From positions 17,755,154-17,819,153 of the forward strand of contig JACDQD010000002.1 of assembly GCA_019843655.1 (NCBI GenBank): 64,000 nt of DNA, written 5' to 3'. Below the pieces are notes generated by a model that was not told where the DNA came from, made no database searches, and worked only from the letters and a program-made list of their open reading frames with translations. This stretch comes from Lethocerus indicus. Taxonomy: Eukaryota > Arthropoda > Insecta > Hemiptera > Belostomatidae. This document shows positions 26,513-37,341 of the stretch, piece by piece; position 1 is the first letter of the stretch, and the number at the start of each line of letters is the position of its first letter. A program made the position numbers and the translations under genes.

Positions 26513-26971
26513 ACTGTAGGTTCGTGATGTTTCTGTCTCCTCTCGCTGGTTTGGTCTTTTGCTAGACCGGTTTCGGCTGCTCGCCATCTTCAGTAGCGGT
26601 GTTAGTCACTGTTAGCACTTTGGATTTTTTTTGAGCATCCTCACTGCACTGTCACTTTCACATGTACTGTGGCGGTTGTAGTACATTCAGTTTAATGCAC
26701 GTTTCAATGGTACGGCGCACCTGATACTAGCCCGCAACAAAGGTCTGTCTTACAGTTTAGTATCAGCGCCTAACATATAGCACCTTACAGTACAAGTGAC
26801 AGTGCAGTGAGGATGCCCGAAAAACATCCAAAGTGCCAATAGTGACTAACACCGCTACTGAAGATGGCGAGCAGCCGGTCTAGCAAAAGACCAAACCAGC
26901 GAGAGGGGACAGAAACATCACGAACCTACAGTATTCCAACCCCTCGCAGACCACAAAACGGGTATATTAAA
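26513..26971 (+). mobile_element. Copy 3 of long inverted-repeat element, with 12-bp target duplication and nested repeat
   Basis: The left arm starts ACTGTAGGTTCGTGATG and continues through the conserved CTCCTCTCGCTGGTTTGG block to about 26625. The right arm (about 26830-26971) is its reverse complement and then extends about 40 bases further, through CCCTCGCAGACCACAAAAC to GGTATATTAAA. A perfect 12-bp duplication, TTATTTCTTTGT, flanks it at 26501-26512 and 26972-26983. The right arm lacks the GAAACC seen at the same place in the left arm. The centre is interrupted by roughly 110 bases that include a family B hairpin repeat (26714-26770). No coding capacity. Confidence 0.88.
26714..26770. 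repeat. Hairpin repeat, family B copy 2, nested in element copy 3
   Basis: Arms GGCGC-AC-CTGATACTA and TAGTATCAGCGCC pair with only the two-base AC bulge, around a loop of about 27 bases. It is related to 18832-18889. Copies 1 and 2 of the long element lack this block at the same place, so it is an insertion into copy 3. Confidence 0.65.
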
Positions 26972-26983
26972 TTATTTCTTTGT
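26972..26983. repeat. Target-site duplication of element copy 3, right
   Basis: TTATTTCTTTGT, exact match to 26501-26512. Confidence 0.85.
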
Positions 26984-28838
26984 GTTAGTGGATCATATAG
27001 AAATTAAGCAGTATGGTTTTTCTTTTCATTATTTCAATGTAAGTAAAGCGTTTATTTTTACAACTATAAGGTCGCTATTATGGTTCCAGGGGATTAGGTG
27101 GATCCGACATATTTAAGAGGGTTTAAATGAAGTGGTAGTCCAGTTCTGAACTTATTTAGTAGATTTATTAGAGTTACCCCATCACCCTTCTTTCGGACGG
27201 GAGCTACATTTAAACTCTGACCCAGTAAAAAAGAACAAGGTAATTTGTCCTACGCCAAAGGAAGTGGAAGAGTAATTTGAGTTTTTCAGAAACCGATATT
27301 TGTTTACTCTCTTGGCCGCCTCCACCCTCTGTGACACCCCATTAAAACTCTTGAAGGCGCTTATTCATAAAGCTTTCACTTGTAATAAGGGCCATTCATT
27401 TCCGAATGGAAAAAAAATCAAATTAATTAAACGATAATCGATAATGAAATGTTCAATTTTATATGTGTACATGCTTAACCACCGAATTAATTTAATGGAA
27501 ATAATTGAATAAATAATAAATATCACAAATATTTAATATATACCACAAAATACTCATAAAATTCCTAAGATATTAGAAGACTATCTTGTCATTATTGGAT
27601 TTGAGAAAATGGTAATCGCTATGTCAGTAATCATTTTGTACTCCAAAAAATGTTATCTTTTAATTAAAAATTGCAATTGAAAAACCCACCAGAAACCTAA
27701 ATACCTTCAACCCTGAGTTCGATTCCCCGGCGGCGGACCGAATTTTCTTTAAATTTCGAATTTCACTCGACAGAAATTGAGTAACAACAGTGCACACAGG
27801 ATGCTTCATCGGCAGATAGATGCGTAAGGAAATCAATATATTACTGATGTAATGTCATTCACCATAGCGTGAAATACAAACAGACATTAGAGGGTAGTAT
27901 AGATATGAAATTACATTCTTCCATTATGTAGCAGATTAAGAAAATGGCCGCGAAAACAATTTGTTGTCGTGTTTTGCAGACCAGAAGAATATAAAATTAA
28001 TTTTCGTGTTTGCGTCAATGCGAGAATTTTTTCCGTTAACGTGCTTGTGTGAACGGTACAAAAGAGAGCCGCCGAGTATGATTTATTTATTGCCCCAATT
28101 ACAAGGCCATAAATCTATTTTGTATTACAGGCCGAAGAAAAAGGCACCGTTCAGGGACCGATTCATGTTGTAATGAAGGGTGAAAATATTCAGTTTTATT
28201 AACCTATCGAGATGGAAAAATTAAATCCTTTCGGGAATACGAAGTATGTTGATCATAACCCTAAGCAGGAAAATATGATGGAGTACTATATATAATATTT
28301 AGGAATTACGAGATGTGTACGTAACTAAATTTTAAGGATATTTTATGTTCTAGTAAGTTCTGTTTAATACATCAAGTATTTTAGTCGGATGGATAATCGC
28401 AATTTCATTCGCAAAATATTTTAATCTGTAAATAATGGCGCCTATTACTTTTTAAATACTATTAATTCTTCTAATTAGTTAATAAGAGGTGGAATAATAA
28501 TATTTTCCTCTTCAGCACGATGTACGGAATTCAGTACTTATTTATCTTATAACAGGAGGGAAAGAGAAACGAATATCAGTCTGTCCTTTTACATCCTGTG
28601 TAGATGTACATGATTGAGTATATGTGTGAAAAGGTTGTGAAATGTAATGTACATTCATCTTTGGTGGCGGGTGATGGAGGCACACAGTGGAGGAGGAGGG
28701 TGGGTAGGTTCGTTCCCTGGTTTTGTTAAAAACGACCCCGGGGAATTATGATTTATTAATGTGTCCGGCGGGTGTTGGCCCTACGTACACGTCCGACAAT
28801 CTTGTTTCCATATGGAGCGAACCCATCCCCAGGATGAT

Positions 28839-28871
28839 GGGGACGAGGGGGTTGGGAGGGATGAGGGGGGG
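28839..28871 (+). other. Potential G-quadruplex, five G tracts
   Basis: G tracts of 4, 5, 3, 3 and 7 bases separated by loops of 4, 2, 1 and 4 bases, the best match to the four-tract rule in this window. Confidence 0.8.
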
Positions 28872-30162
28872 TCGGAACGCACCCCGTTCTGCCCTGTTGA
28901 AGTGTTCCGCTAATTCGCGCCGCCCGGCACCATTTTATCTGCGGACCGGTTCAAGCCTCTGCCCCTATTCACGGCCAAAACTACTAATGGACACCGAGGT
29001 CCACTCCACCGCCGCAGCTCTCTTTTTATATCGCTACGCGTTCAAAAGAAATCGGTGGAAGCGGAGAGACATGTGTCATAATATCGATTATCCGTCCTGC
29101 AATGCACGAATCGTGGACAGAACAAGAAAGAAATGACGAAAAAGAGAAATAGAAGTAAAACAAAAATAAATTGTACGAATTTAAAAATTCTAGTTAATGT
29201 CATCTTCATTTATTACGCACAAGTTATGCAGTGCCTGCTGTTATGCGCGGCTAACTAAATTAACTAAAATTAACTCATTTATGAAATAATAACGGTTCAT
29301 ATAGTCATAATACATATAATATGTTATAAATTGTATTTTCATTTAAAATTTCGCTCGCGTTTCATTTATTTTTTTCAATTCAATCACTTTGCACGAAATA
29401 AGACGAAATAGTCCTATACGCATCGTAAATATAACATTATACCCCGATGTTTCAATTGGATCCGCCCGACAAAAATTTGTAAAGATTTCATCGAAAATGC
29501 AAACCACCAATTTAAAGTTGACATTCATTCTCCATTAAAGCAACAGGTGACAAAATTGTCTTTCCGACTTCAACTTCATAGAGAAGACGGTTGAAAATAA
29601 TTCCAACGCATTTTTCATAAAAGGCGCGCATCGTCTCACCTACTTCTATGTACCATATATGTTTAAATTTATAAATATATATTTATGCACTTTAAATGGC
29701 GAGCAGAATGAACATTCTAAACAATTAAAGTTTATATGTTATTGGCATGTCATTCTTAGAAAGTATTTTCTCCAATGAATAAACCCTTTGTAGAAAGCAC
29801 AACTCACAACTCTCAATTTTTGTTCCGATATCTAACTGCATTCTTTGAGATAGGCCGCGCAGTAGTTGTAATCCTCACTGTCCGAATCCTAGGATTGGTC
29901 GGGCCGACTTTTAAAATACTCGGAGGAAAGTGGCAGTGAAAGCTGGAGCACCGCTGTGTTCAGTCGCACTGATCTAGGACAATGGTGGGAGGCTCATGTT
30001 CGCCATGTTTGCAGGCATTTCCATAATGGATCGATGATGACGAGAGGGAGTGAAACCGTCTCCGAGGGAGGCCCGCCCCAGCACCACGGTCCACCATGGT
30101 CATGAGCTGAACCCTCGGACGCGGTCGGATGAATGAGGTCGATATCAATTCGACTGACGTCA

Positions 30163-30186
30163 CCCCCAACCCACCCACAACCCCCC
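30163..30186 (-). other. Potential G-quadruplex on the minus strand
   Basis: C tracts of 5, 3, 3 and 6 with loops of 2, 1 and 4 bases. It lies 25 bp from a perfect 12-bp-stem hairpin at 30212. Confidence 0.7.
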
Positions 30187-30211
30187 GTCCATTCACCCCT
30201 CCCCCCAGGCA

Positions 30212-30239
30212 CTAGTTATGAGATATTTCTCATAACTAG
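30212..30239. repeat. Perfect hairpin, 12-bp stem
   Basis: CTAGTTATGAGA and its exact complement TCTCATAACTAG flank a 4-base loop, TATT. Confidence 0.95.
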
Positions 30240-32243
30240 GGCCAACAGAGCGGTCCTCTAAGATCCAATAATAGCCTCACGCTTCAATACGTTCGAGGAA
30301 GAAAATTAAGCGGGCGGTTATACGAAACTACCACAATAAAGTACTTAAGTATGAAATATCGATGCTCAGCGAAGGCGGGTTCATACGATACTCGGTGTCA
30401 TTAAATGACCATATTGAGACGTGTCAACATGTTCACACGTGTTCAACTTATTATGAAGAATTATTAACCATTATCGTTAGGAAATAAAAAAATGGCAGTT
30501 AGCGTGACTGTGCCCAATTTTTGTCTGGATAAAAGGTAAAACGAAACGTTCTTCATTAGATAGAAAAACCAATCCCTATCATTAACAGACATCACAATCA
30601 AAATATAAATATAGAGGTAGTATACTGTAGTTTGAAGTAATACATATAAAAAATGAAAAATTGATTTCTTCTTCAATTAACGCGGTTAACTGTAATCTTA
30701 CCTGCAGTAGAAGTGAAAATGAGCAACTAAATATGAGTATTTTTTGGTTAAGGGAAAATACCAACTGGGGTTATTTTTGTTGTGAAGTGTTTTGTGAAGT
30801 AGGGGCGCGATCCGGGGTAAGATGGGCGGGCGGTGCACAGCTCCCGGATTAATCTTATCTTTCCCATGAGACACCCCTCCGTGACGGAGCTAGTCGAAAC
30901 AAGGCCGGAGTCTCTCTCTATGACCGGGATATCCTTCCTCCCCCTATGGGGTGCTTAGTCTCCCACAACGGCGATCTCTCCTAACTACCGTCTGCGAGGG
31001 GGAAAAAGGGGACCGCCGCTGGTAGTGGACAAGGGCGTCACTTCAAAACTGCCCCACCTAATATATTTAGACCTCGGCCAGCGAAAGCGCGTCCGCTACT
31101 TCCTGTGTAGCGTATAGGAATAAACAGCTATGTTCGCTTTAATGCCTTGTTTTTGTCAGCCGGGAGGAAACGCATCGCTTCCGTCCGCCGGTGATTACAC
31201 TTCAAAATTTCGCCGAGGTCCATTTGTAAAGAAAAATGAAACTAACTCAGTAGTTGGCACTGTGTAGAAATGATACGGAAAACTATTTATCTACTTCTAA
31301 TGTAATGACAAAAATTATTGCAATTATATAATCAATATTTATGTAATAATATACTTTTTTAAATATAGGTTCATGTTGAAACCGACATCACTTTTCGCAA
31401 TTCATTCCTTTATTTCAGTCTCATCGAGAACGAATGTCGTGTCCAGATTTTTTTTATAGTTGCGGACGTAAATATTCTGGGCGTTTGTAATCGTATTCAC
31501 GATAAGGATGGCAGCTGTGCGAAACGGTACAATATACTGGCGACAATCGAATGACAGCTGCGGCGAGCGAACGCAGTTATCGCAGGCTCATTTATCGTTT
31601 GCCGACTTCAAACGGGCCTCAAAAGCCCGTCTAAATCGGTACGGGGAAATTCAAACAGAATGAATGAATCTCTTTCTCATTCTATTTTAAGGAGAAAAAG
31701 TTGTGAAAAAGAGCAAATTCGAAAGCCTTTTCGCATATTATACCGCCTATACTGAGTCGGTGTTCGTTACAGACAGAAGTAAAAATTATTACTATTTGAT
31801 TCGTTTATAAAAAAATATTTTTCTGCCAACTTTACTACCCTGTCATAACTACGATCGATAATTCCGACGTTCCGATTTGATATTATTTCTGTAATTTTTG
31901 TACGATCTCGCTTTTAGAATATAAATTTCGCCCAATGACATTAGCAATTAAATATTAAAAACCGACGGGTCCGAAGTGAGCCGGAGGCCTGGAGGGTTTC
32001 GTGCGGCCATTAAAATGTGGGAAATGGCCTATTTCGTACGGGAGTCACACGCGGGACATTTTCCACCGCGTAATAAAATGGCGAAATCTGGCGCGCGTAG
32101 TCGCCGACCGGCAAATAAAGAAAGAAACCGAGCCGGCGGTTTGGTTTAAAGAGGGAGCTCGTGGGCCGGCATGTGACCCCGGCCGGGACATGTAATGGCG
32201 CGGTTAAGTGGTCCCCTATTATTCTGGACACATAAATGTCGGG

Positions 32244-32268
32244 CCGAAAAAAAGACCCCTTTTTTCGG
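32244..32268. repeat. Perfect hairpin, 9-bp stem
   Basis: CCGAAAAAA and TTTTTTCGG flank a 7-base loop. It is followed 13 bases later by a second 9-bp hairpin (32282-32312). Confidence 0.85.
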
Positions 32269-32281
32269 TATAATGAGCACT

Positions 32282-32312
32282 GAGCAAACTCGGGTCGACG
32301 CTCAGTTTGCTC
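32282..32312. repeat. Hairpin, 9-bp stem
   Basis: GAGCAAACT at 32282-32290 and AGTTTGCTC at 32304-32312, with a 13-base loop. Confidence 0.75.
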
Positions 32313-32945
32313 GTCAAATTCGAGCACAGTCCGGACATTGGGTACAGGACTACGGAACCGCATGCTGAAATTAGAAACATTCCATATTTCAACCGGTCAC
32401 TTGTAAGTTATACCTGAATAAACAATATTAGTCGTAAAGAGTGTGGAGCTCCTTTATTAAGCTCATTTGCATATGAAACAGCAGTTAAAAAGTGCTACTT
32501 ACTATAGAAGAATGAAAATATAATTAGAATGCAATTAAATGATAACGTGAATAAATATAAAATAATAGAAATATATTCTGGGCCCGAATATAATAAATTA
32601 GTTCACCGAATGCTCTTTGTAATGTCTTGGCGAAGCAGCCAATAAAGGGGTAATAATAAATCCTGCAGCTTTCATCGATAACTGTACGAGCTACCGAGTC
32701 GCAATCTCTCCGTGTCGATCTCAAGCGTTGATGAAGTTAAGACCTAATCTTCAGGGATATTCCAACCTCATTTTCAGGCCGATGTCAGAGCGGGACAAAC
32801 AATTTCAACATTGTTCGGAGCACGGACCCCGCTTTCAGTCCCCCAAGGCCGTTCATTCAAATTGTTATTACGACCAGTGCCATCTGACCTCTATAAAATC
32901 TTCCGGAAAATTCTGAGGGAAAGAAAATCCGGAAACGTAGATAAA

Positions 32946-32971
32946 GGTCCGATCCGAGCATTGATCGGACC
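32946..32971. repeat. Perfect hairpin, 9-bp stem
   Basis: GGTCCGATC and GATCGGACC flank an 8-base loop. Confidence 0.8.
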
Positions 32972-33615
32972 GTGGGGTCCCAACCTCTACATTGAAGGTT
33001 CGCATATTGGAGGTCGTAACATCTATAACAGATTGAACGATAACGTCGGGTCCCGGAGCACTCCCAGGTGATACATTCCGATCTACCCTCTATGGCCAGT
33101 TCTATCGGACTGCCACGTACCCCCTTTGACCATTCTACTTCCAACGGCATTTTCTCCCCTCATAATATGTACCCATAGAATTCGCTATATGTTACAGACA
33201 CGGATTCAATAGTAAATGACCCGTTGAAAAAACAGGGGTCCATAAAATTCTAGGCTTACATGTACTGCAACATTAAAGGTACATATATAAATATATATGC
33301 GTGTATATAATACTAGAATATATGATTCTAAGAATGTTCATCCTAACCTAAATAATTAATCGATAACCTTCACGTGTAAGTACTACGTAACTGAAAACTG
33401 CTGGACGGCGCGAAGAAATAGCGAAACTTCATAATTATTAATAATTGTACGCATTTATGATATTTCAAAAAGTTCGTTTTTATAGAGTACTCCGTGACCA
33501 GAAAATCCCTTTTCACGCACTTCCACGACGTCTCGTCATCTTTGTGCCAGCTAGATTCGTGACTAGTTGGTAAGGATTGTGAGGGACTTGGGAGAGAAAC
33601 GAGCAGAGGGACTTG

Positions 33616-33639
33616 GGTGGTGGTGGTGGTGGTGGTGGT
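33616..33639. repeat. (GGT)n trinucleotide repeat
   Basis: About eight GGT units. On the minus strand it encodes a run of Thr or Pro in artefactual open frames. Confidence 0.95.
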
Positions 33640-35715
33640 TGTGCACACGCACATAGCGAGTGCCAGGGGGCGTGATCTCGTGTATTAGAGGGCCTCGGGC
33701 TCCCTTGTAATTTGCGCCGGCCGACGTCCGGCCCTCGCCGCCCTCGCCCTTCTCCCCCTAACCCCTGTGTACTTTTCAACACAGTAAATTAGTGAACCCG
33801 AGCGTCCTCGCGCGTTAATTACGGGATTAAATTATCCGGCTAAACTAGCCAGAAAATTAGTCAGGATAAGGGGAACGGAGGTCGTGAGCCCCGAATATCT
33901 TCTTTGAGCTCCGCTGTTTTTACCGTGAAATGACCCCAAACCCCACCTCACACCCGAACCCCCTCCATCACTCGCCCGGCGAAACCGCCGGCCCTTTTGG
34001 GACCAGAAAGGGAATAACGCTAATAGCGAGCCCTCCACGGGGTCCAGCTTAATAGAGGAAAGAGTTACGCCTTCCGCTCGAGTTTTTAAAGAGAACTAAT
34101 TAATTAATGTTAAAGTTAGAATGTTAGCGCTTTTGTATCCCCGCATTACTTTCTTTCGAATGACAAAACTGAATTGATAAAGGAAAAAACGCGGAAAATT
34201 CGTTTCCACACATTTCCAACTACACGAATGTATTAATAATTTCATAATACCAAATACTTATATTGTTAATATCGATGTGTCAAGAGATGGAGGATATAAG
34301 AAATTATATTCATCAAAGGCAATATCACAGAACTCGATATCTCAATAAAAATTGTGAACCGCGATTGTCCCCATTTATAACGTTAAATGGGTGGGTAAGC
34401 AGGGAACAGAGCTGGTGGTTGTGGGCTACGTGAGTATGTTTCAAGCTGTTTTGCCGCCGCTAGGCTGCGGTTTTTTCCATAGAAAGGATTGTATTTCATA
34501 TTATGCATTCAGAACACGGAGTGAAACCATATATAGAGGGTCCCGCCTGTCCGCATCTTTCACAGGCTATATTGCCATTCCGCCTCTAATAAAATTTTAT
34601 ACCTCGGGTCCATTTCCAGTAGAATGTTATCGAACTCTACATTCGTTTAAAAATGGAATAGAACGAATAAATTTTGCTCGTCTCCTCGAAACGGTTATTA
34701 ATTGTGTACGCCCAACCTGATGCTACATTTTTTGAGAGAATACTACGTTCAAATGTGACATTGCCTTGCACGTACGTTTTTTGTGCGGACGGACTCCTCT
34801 TCCGTCCCTCTTCGAGCAAGTATTACAGAATAAAGAAATAAATGTAAACGGAGGATTTCATGTAAAGTCTTTATTAAATTGGGATTAATCAAGCTGAATA
34901 ATTTATATTAATTTAAATTTTTAGCTGAAGGTTTCGAACGTTGGTCGACACGTTTTAAGTCGGACCCCAAATACCCGCAACCTATTCTCATTCATTCGGG
35001 CACTCGGCCAATTGTATTTGAGAGCTGCGGGCTTAAAGTGCTCTTTACACGGCGAGCGGTTGTTCGGGAACGACAAATTTCGAAAAGAGGGAGGAGCTCA
35101 TAAACTCCATTGTACCCGCCAGAAAGAAATAATTGTTAAATTGTTTCTCTCATAATCGTAATCGTACAAATCACGGATAGTAGAATTGCTAATGACCGAT
35201 CCGAGAATATTATGGGGGCGTTGCACAATATTGGAACGGGCCGGGAGTTGCTTTCAGCTGGTCTAAACCGAATAGCGTTTGGGACGCGAGTGATTTAGCA
35301 GAATTGATGTAGGGGAACGGGGGTAGGTTAGGGGCGGGGGGTTCGGCCGACAATCGTTTCCAAAAAGCGATTGCACGGGGCGTTTGCGAATTAGGGCCGT
35401 GTTGCCAATTTTGGCGGCGGTAATCGCTCTCGGTAGGATTAGGGCGACACATGACGAACCCACATATACGCGGCCGTCCCCCCCCCCCGTCCAACCTAAT
35501 TCCGTTACAGGGCGCCCGGGCTCTTTTCATTAGCTCGCATCGGTCAGAGCACGTCAGAGTTTTGCGGCCGAGTATACTAACAGCGTTAAACGTTAATTTT
35601 TGCTCCGGCTTTCTGTTTGGTTCCCCCCGGCCCAGTTATTAATGGAAGTCCAATTAAACGGCCGGCGCACAGGCCGGCGCTAATTGGGGATTAGAGGACA
35701 TTTTTCTTGACAGCG

Positions 35716-35739
35716 CTTCAGTTGACTCTTCAACTGAAG
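35716..35739. repeat. Perfect hairpin, 10-bp stem
   Basis: CTTCAGTTGA and TCAACTGAAG flank a 4-base loop, CTCT. Confidence 0.9.
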
Positions 35740-36697
35740 AAATGACACGAAAAATAAATAGAAAGCCCTCTCCTGAAATGTAGATTCAGTGACATGAATA
35801 AGAATTTAATGAATTCAGATGAGTATACTTATCTGCAATTATACCGAGTAACGAATTAAAGAAATTCATTCGTAAGGGTCGTACATTTTAGTGTTATTTA
35901 TTAACTTTTATATATATATTTACGTAACATTCTGATGCATATATAATAATATACTAATGATAATCCGTATACCAATTTGAATGACATTTACTTTTTTACA
36001 TAAAAAAACCTAACTAATCTTTAATCTACTTTCGCTAAATCGTTTAGGGTAATATTCAGCCAAATCGCGTTTCTAAGATGTAGTTTAACCCAACAAAGAA
36101 AGCCAAAGGTTTACTACAAAAATTATTTAAAATAAATTTTGAGAGGCGTAAATTACTATATAACCGTTGTTTGCATATAGAATTTGTGAAATAATTATTC
36201 TATAAACGTAAATTAGGTTTAATCTCGTCACCACGTTCAATTATTTGTTCCGTTTTACCTAAGGTGAGTAACCGAAAGCCCGGAGAGACAGGGGGAGGCA
36301 CGAAATAAATAAAGGGCAAAGGTTAAGTAAATGAACAAGATTGGGGACAGATCGGCGGTGGGGGTGGCGTTGTGGGGGGTGGGGTCTAATGAGTGAACTG
36401 AATAGTTAGGGACGATGAGAGGGTGGGGGTTGAGCTGCATCCCTTATCTTTACACTTGGGCAAAGTTGTTCCGGCGGTGGCCACCCTGTATACACTGCAG
36501 CCCAACTTCATTAGGCCGCCACTTCCTTCGAACGCCCAGATAATAATGCTCCAACGCCAGTTTTATTTAAACGTTTTCAACTGCGATGAAGAGTATAGAA
36601 GGCCGGCATTTAAACTGCAAAAGGTGTCACTCCCATGTCCACGGTCATTCTTAGGGGAAATGGATATCAGATCTATGAAAAGATAACAATTTATACC

Positions 36698-37063
36698 GTA
36701 TATTTCGTGTGTTTCTGTCTCCTCTCGCTTGTTTGGTCTTTCGCTACCCCCAAGGGGCGCTAGTTTATCGGTGCAAGTGCACCGATTAACTAGCGCCCCC
36801 TGAGGGTGGTGCGGAAATGTACCTAACTAAAGTTCGTTGGGTGCACTTGCACCGATCAATTAGCGCCCCCTGAGGGTGGTGCGGAAATGTACCTAACTAA
36901 AGTTCGTTAGGTGCAATTGCATCGATTAACTAGATTATTAAAAATAAACTTTTTTCAATACATTTTGGATCAACAGGAAAACTTTTATGATCCACAACTT
37001 TTATCTATCTTGGAATCTGCGGTATTGCAATCCCTCGCAGACCAAAAAACAGGTATTCTAAAA
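36698..37063 (+). mobile_element. Copy 4 of long inverted-repeat element, internally rearranged
   Basis: The left arm (GTATATTTCGTGTGTTTCTG and the CTCCTCTCGC block) is cut short at about 36745, where it joins the 70-bp unit array. The right part shares TTTTTTCAATA, TTTTGGATCAACAGGAAAAC and the terminal CCCTCGCAGACCAAAAAACA with copy 2, then ends GGTATTCTAAA. The inner part of the right arm is missing, so most of the inverted pairing is lost. No convincing target duplication is visible. Confidence 0.8.
36753..36933. repeat. 70-bp unit array inside element copy 4
   Basis: Two nearly identical 70-bp direct units at 36783-36852 and 36853-36922, then the start of a third. They are preceded by an inverted partial unit, so that 36753-36800 is an almost perfect palindrome centred in GGTGCAAGTGCACC. 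Each unit carries GCGCCCCCTGAGGGTGGTGC and ends in GTGCACTTGCAC or a close variant. Confidence 0.92.
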
Positions 37064-37187
37064 TAAATCGTGCAGTATTTCCTTCATCCAAGACAATTAA
37101 GAATATTCCAATATCCAATATCCAATATTAATAAAAATAAAATTAATCAAATAAAACTCAAAAAACTGGAGGATATCTTACTCCATA

Positions 37188-37341
<154 letters not shown>

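Larger units (their letters stand above)
26984..36697. other. Gene-poor sequence between element copies 3 and 4
   Basis: No recognisable exon. It contains the strongest G-quadruplex motif of the window (28839-28871), a C-rich counterpart (30163-30186), several perfect hairpins (30212-30239, 32244-32268, 32282-32312, 32946-32971, 35716-35739), a GGT trinucleotide repeat (33616-33639) and GC-rich patches near 30820-31060 and 33640-34060. A 137-codon open frame at 28723-29136 overlaps the G-rich tract and resembles no known protein. Confidence 0.5.

Noticed and set aside
27700..27750. tRNA-like T-arm, GAGTTCGATTCCCC
   Set aside because: It matches the B box, but the flanking bases do not form the T stem and no D arm, anticodon arm or acceptor stem precedes it. 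A SINE remnant is possible but unsupported by a second copy here.
28723..29136. 137-codon plus-strand frame
   Set aside because: Runs through the G-rich quadruplex tract, giving a Gly/Arg-rich low-complexity stretch, and has no recognisable motif.
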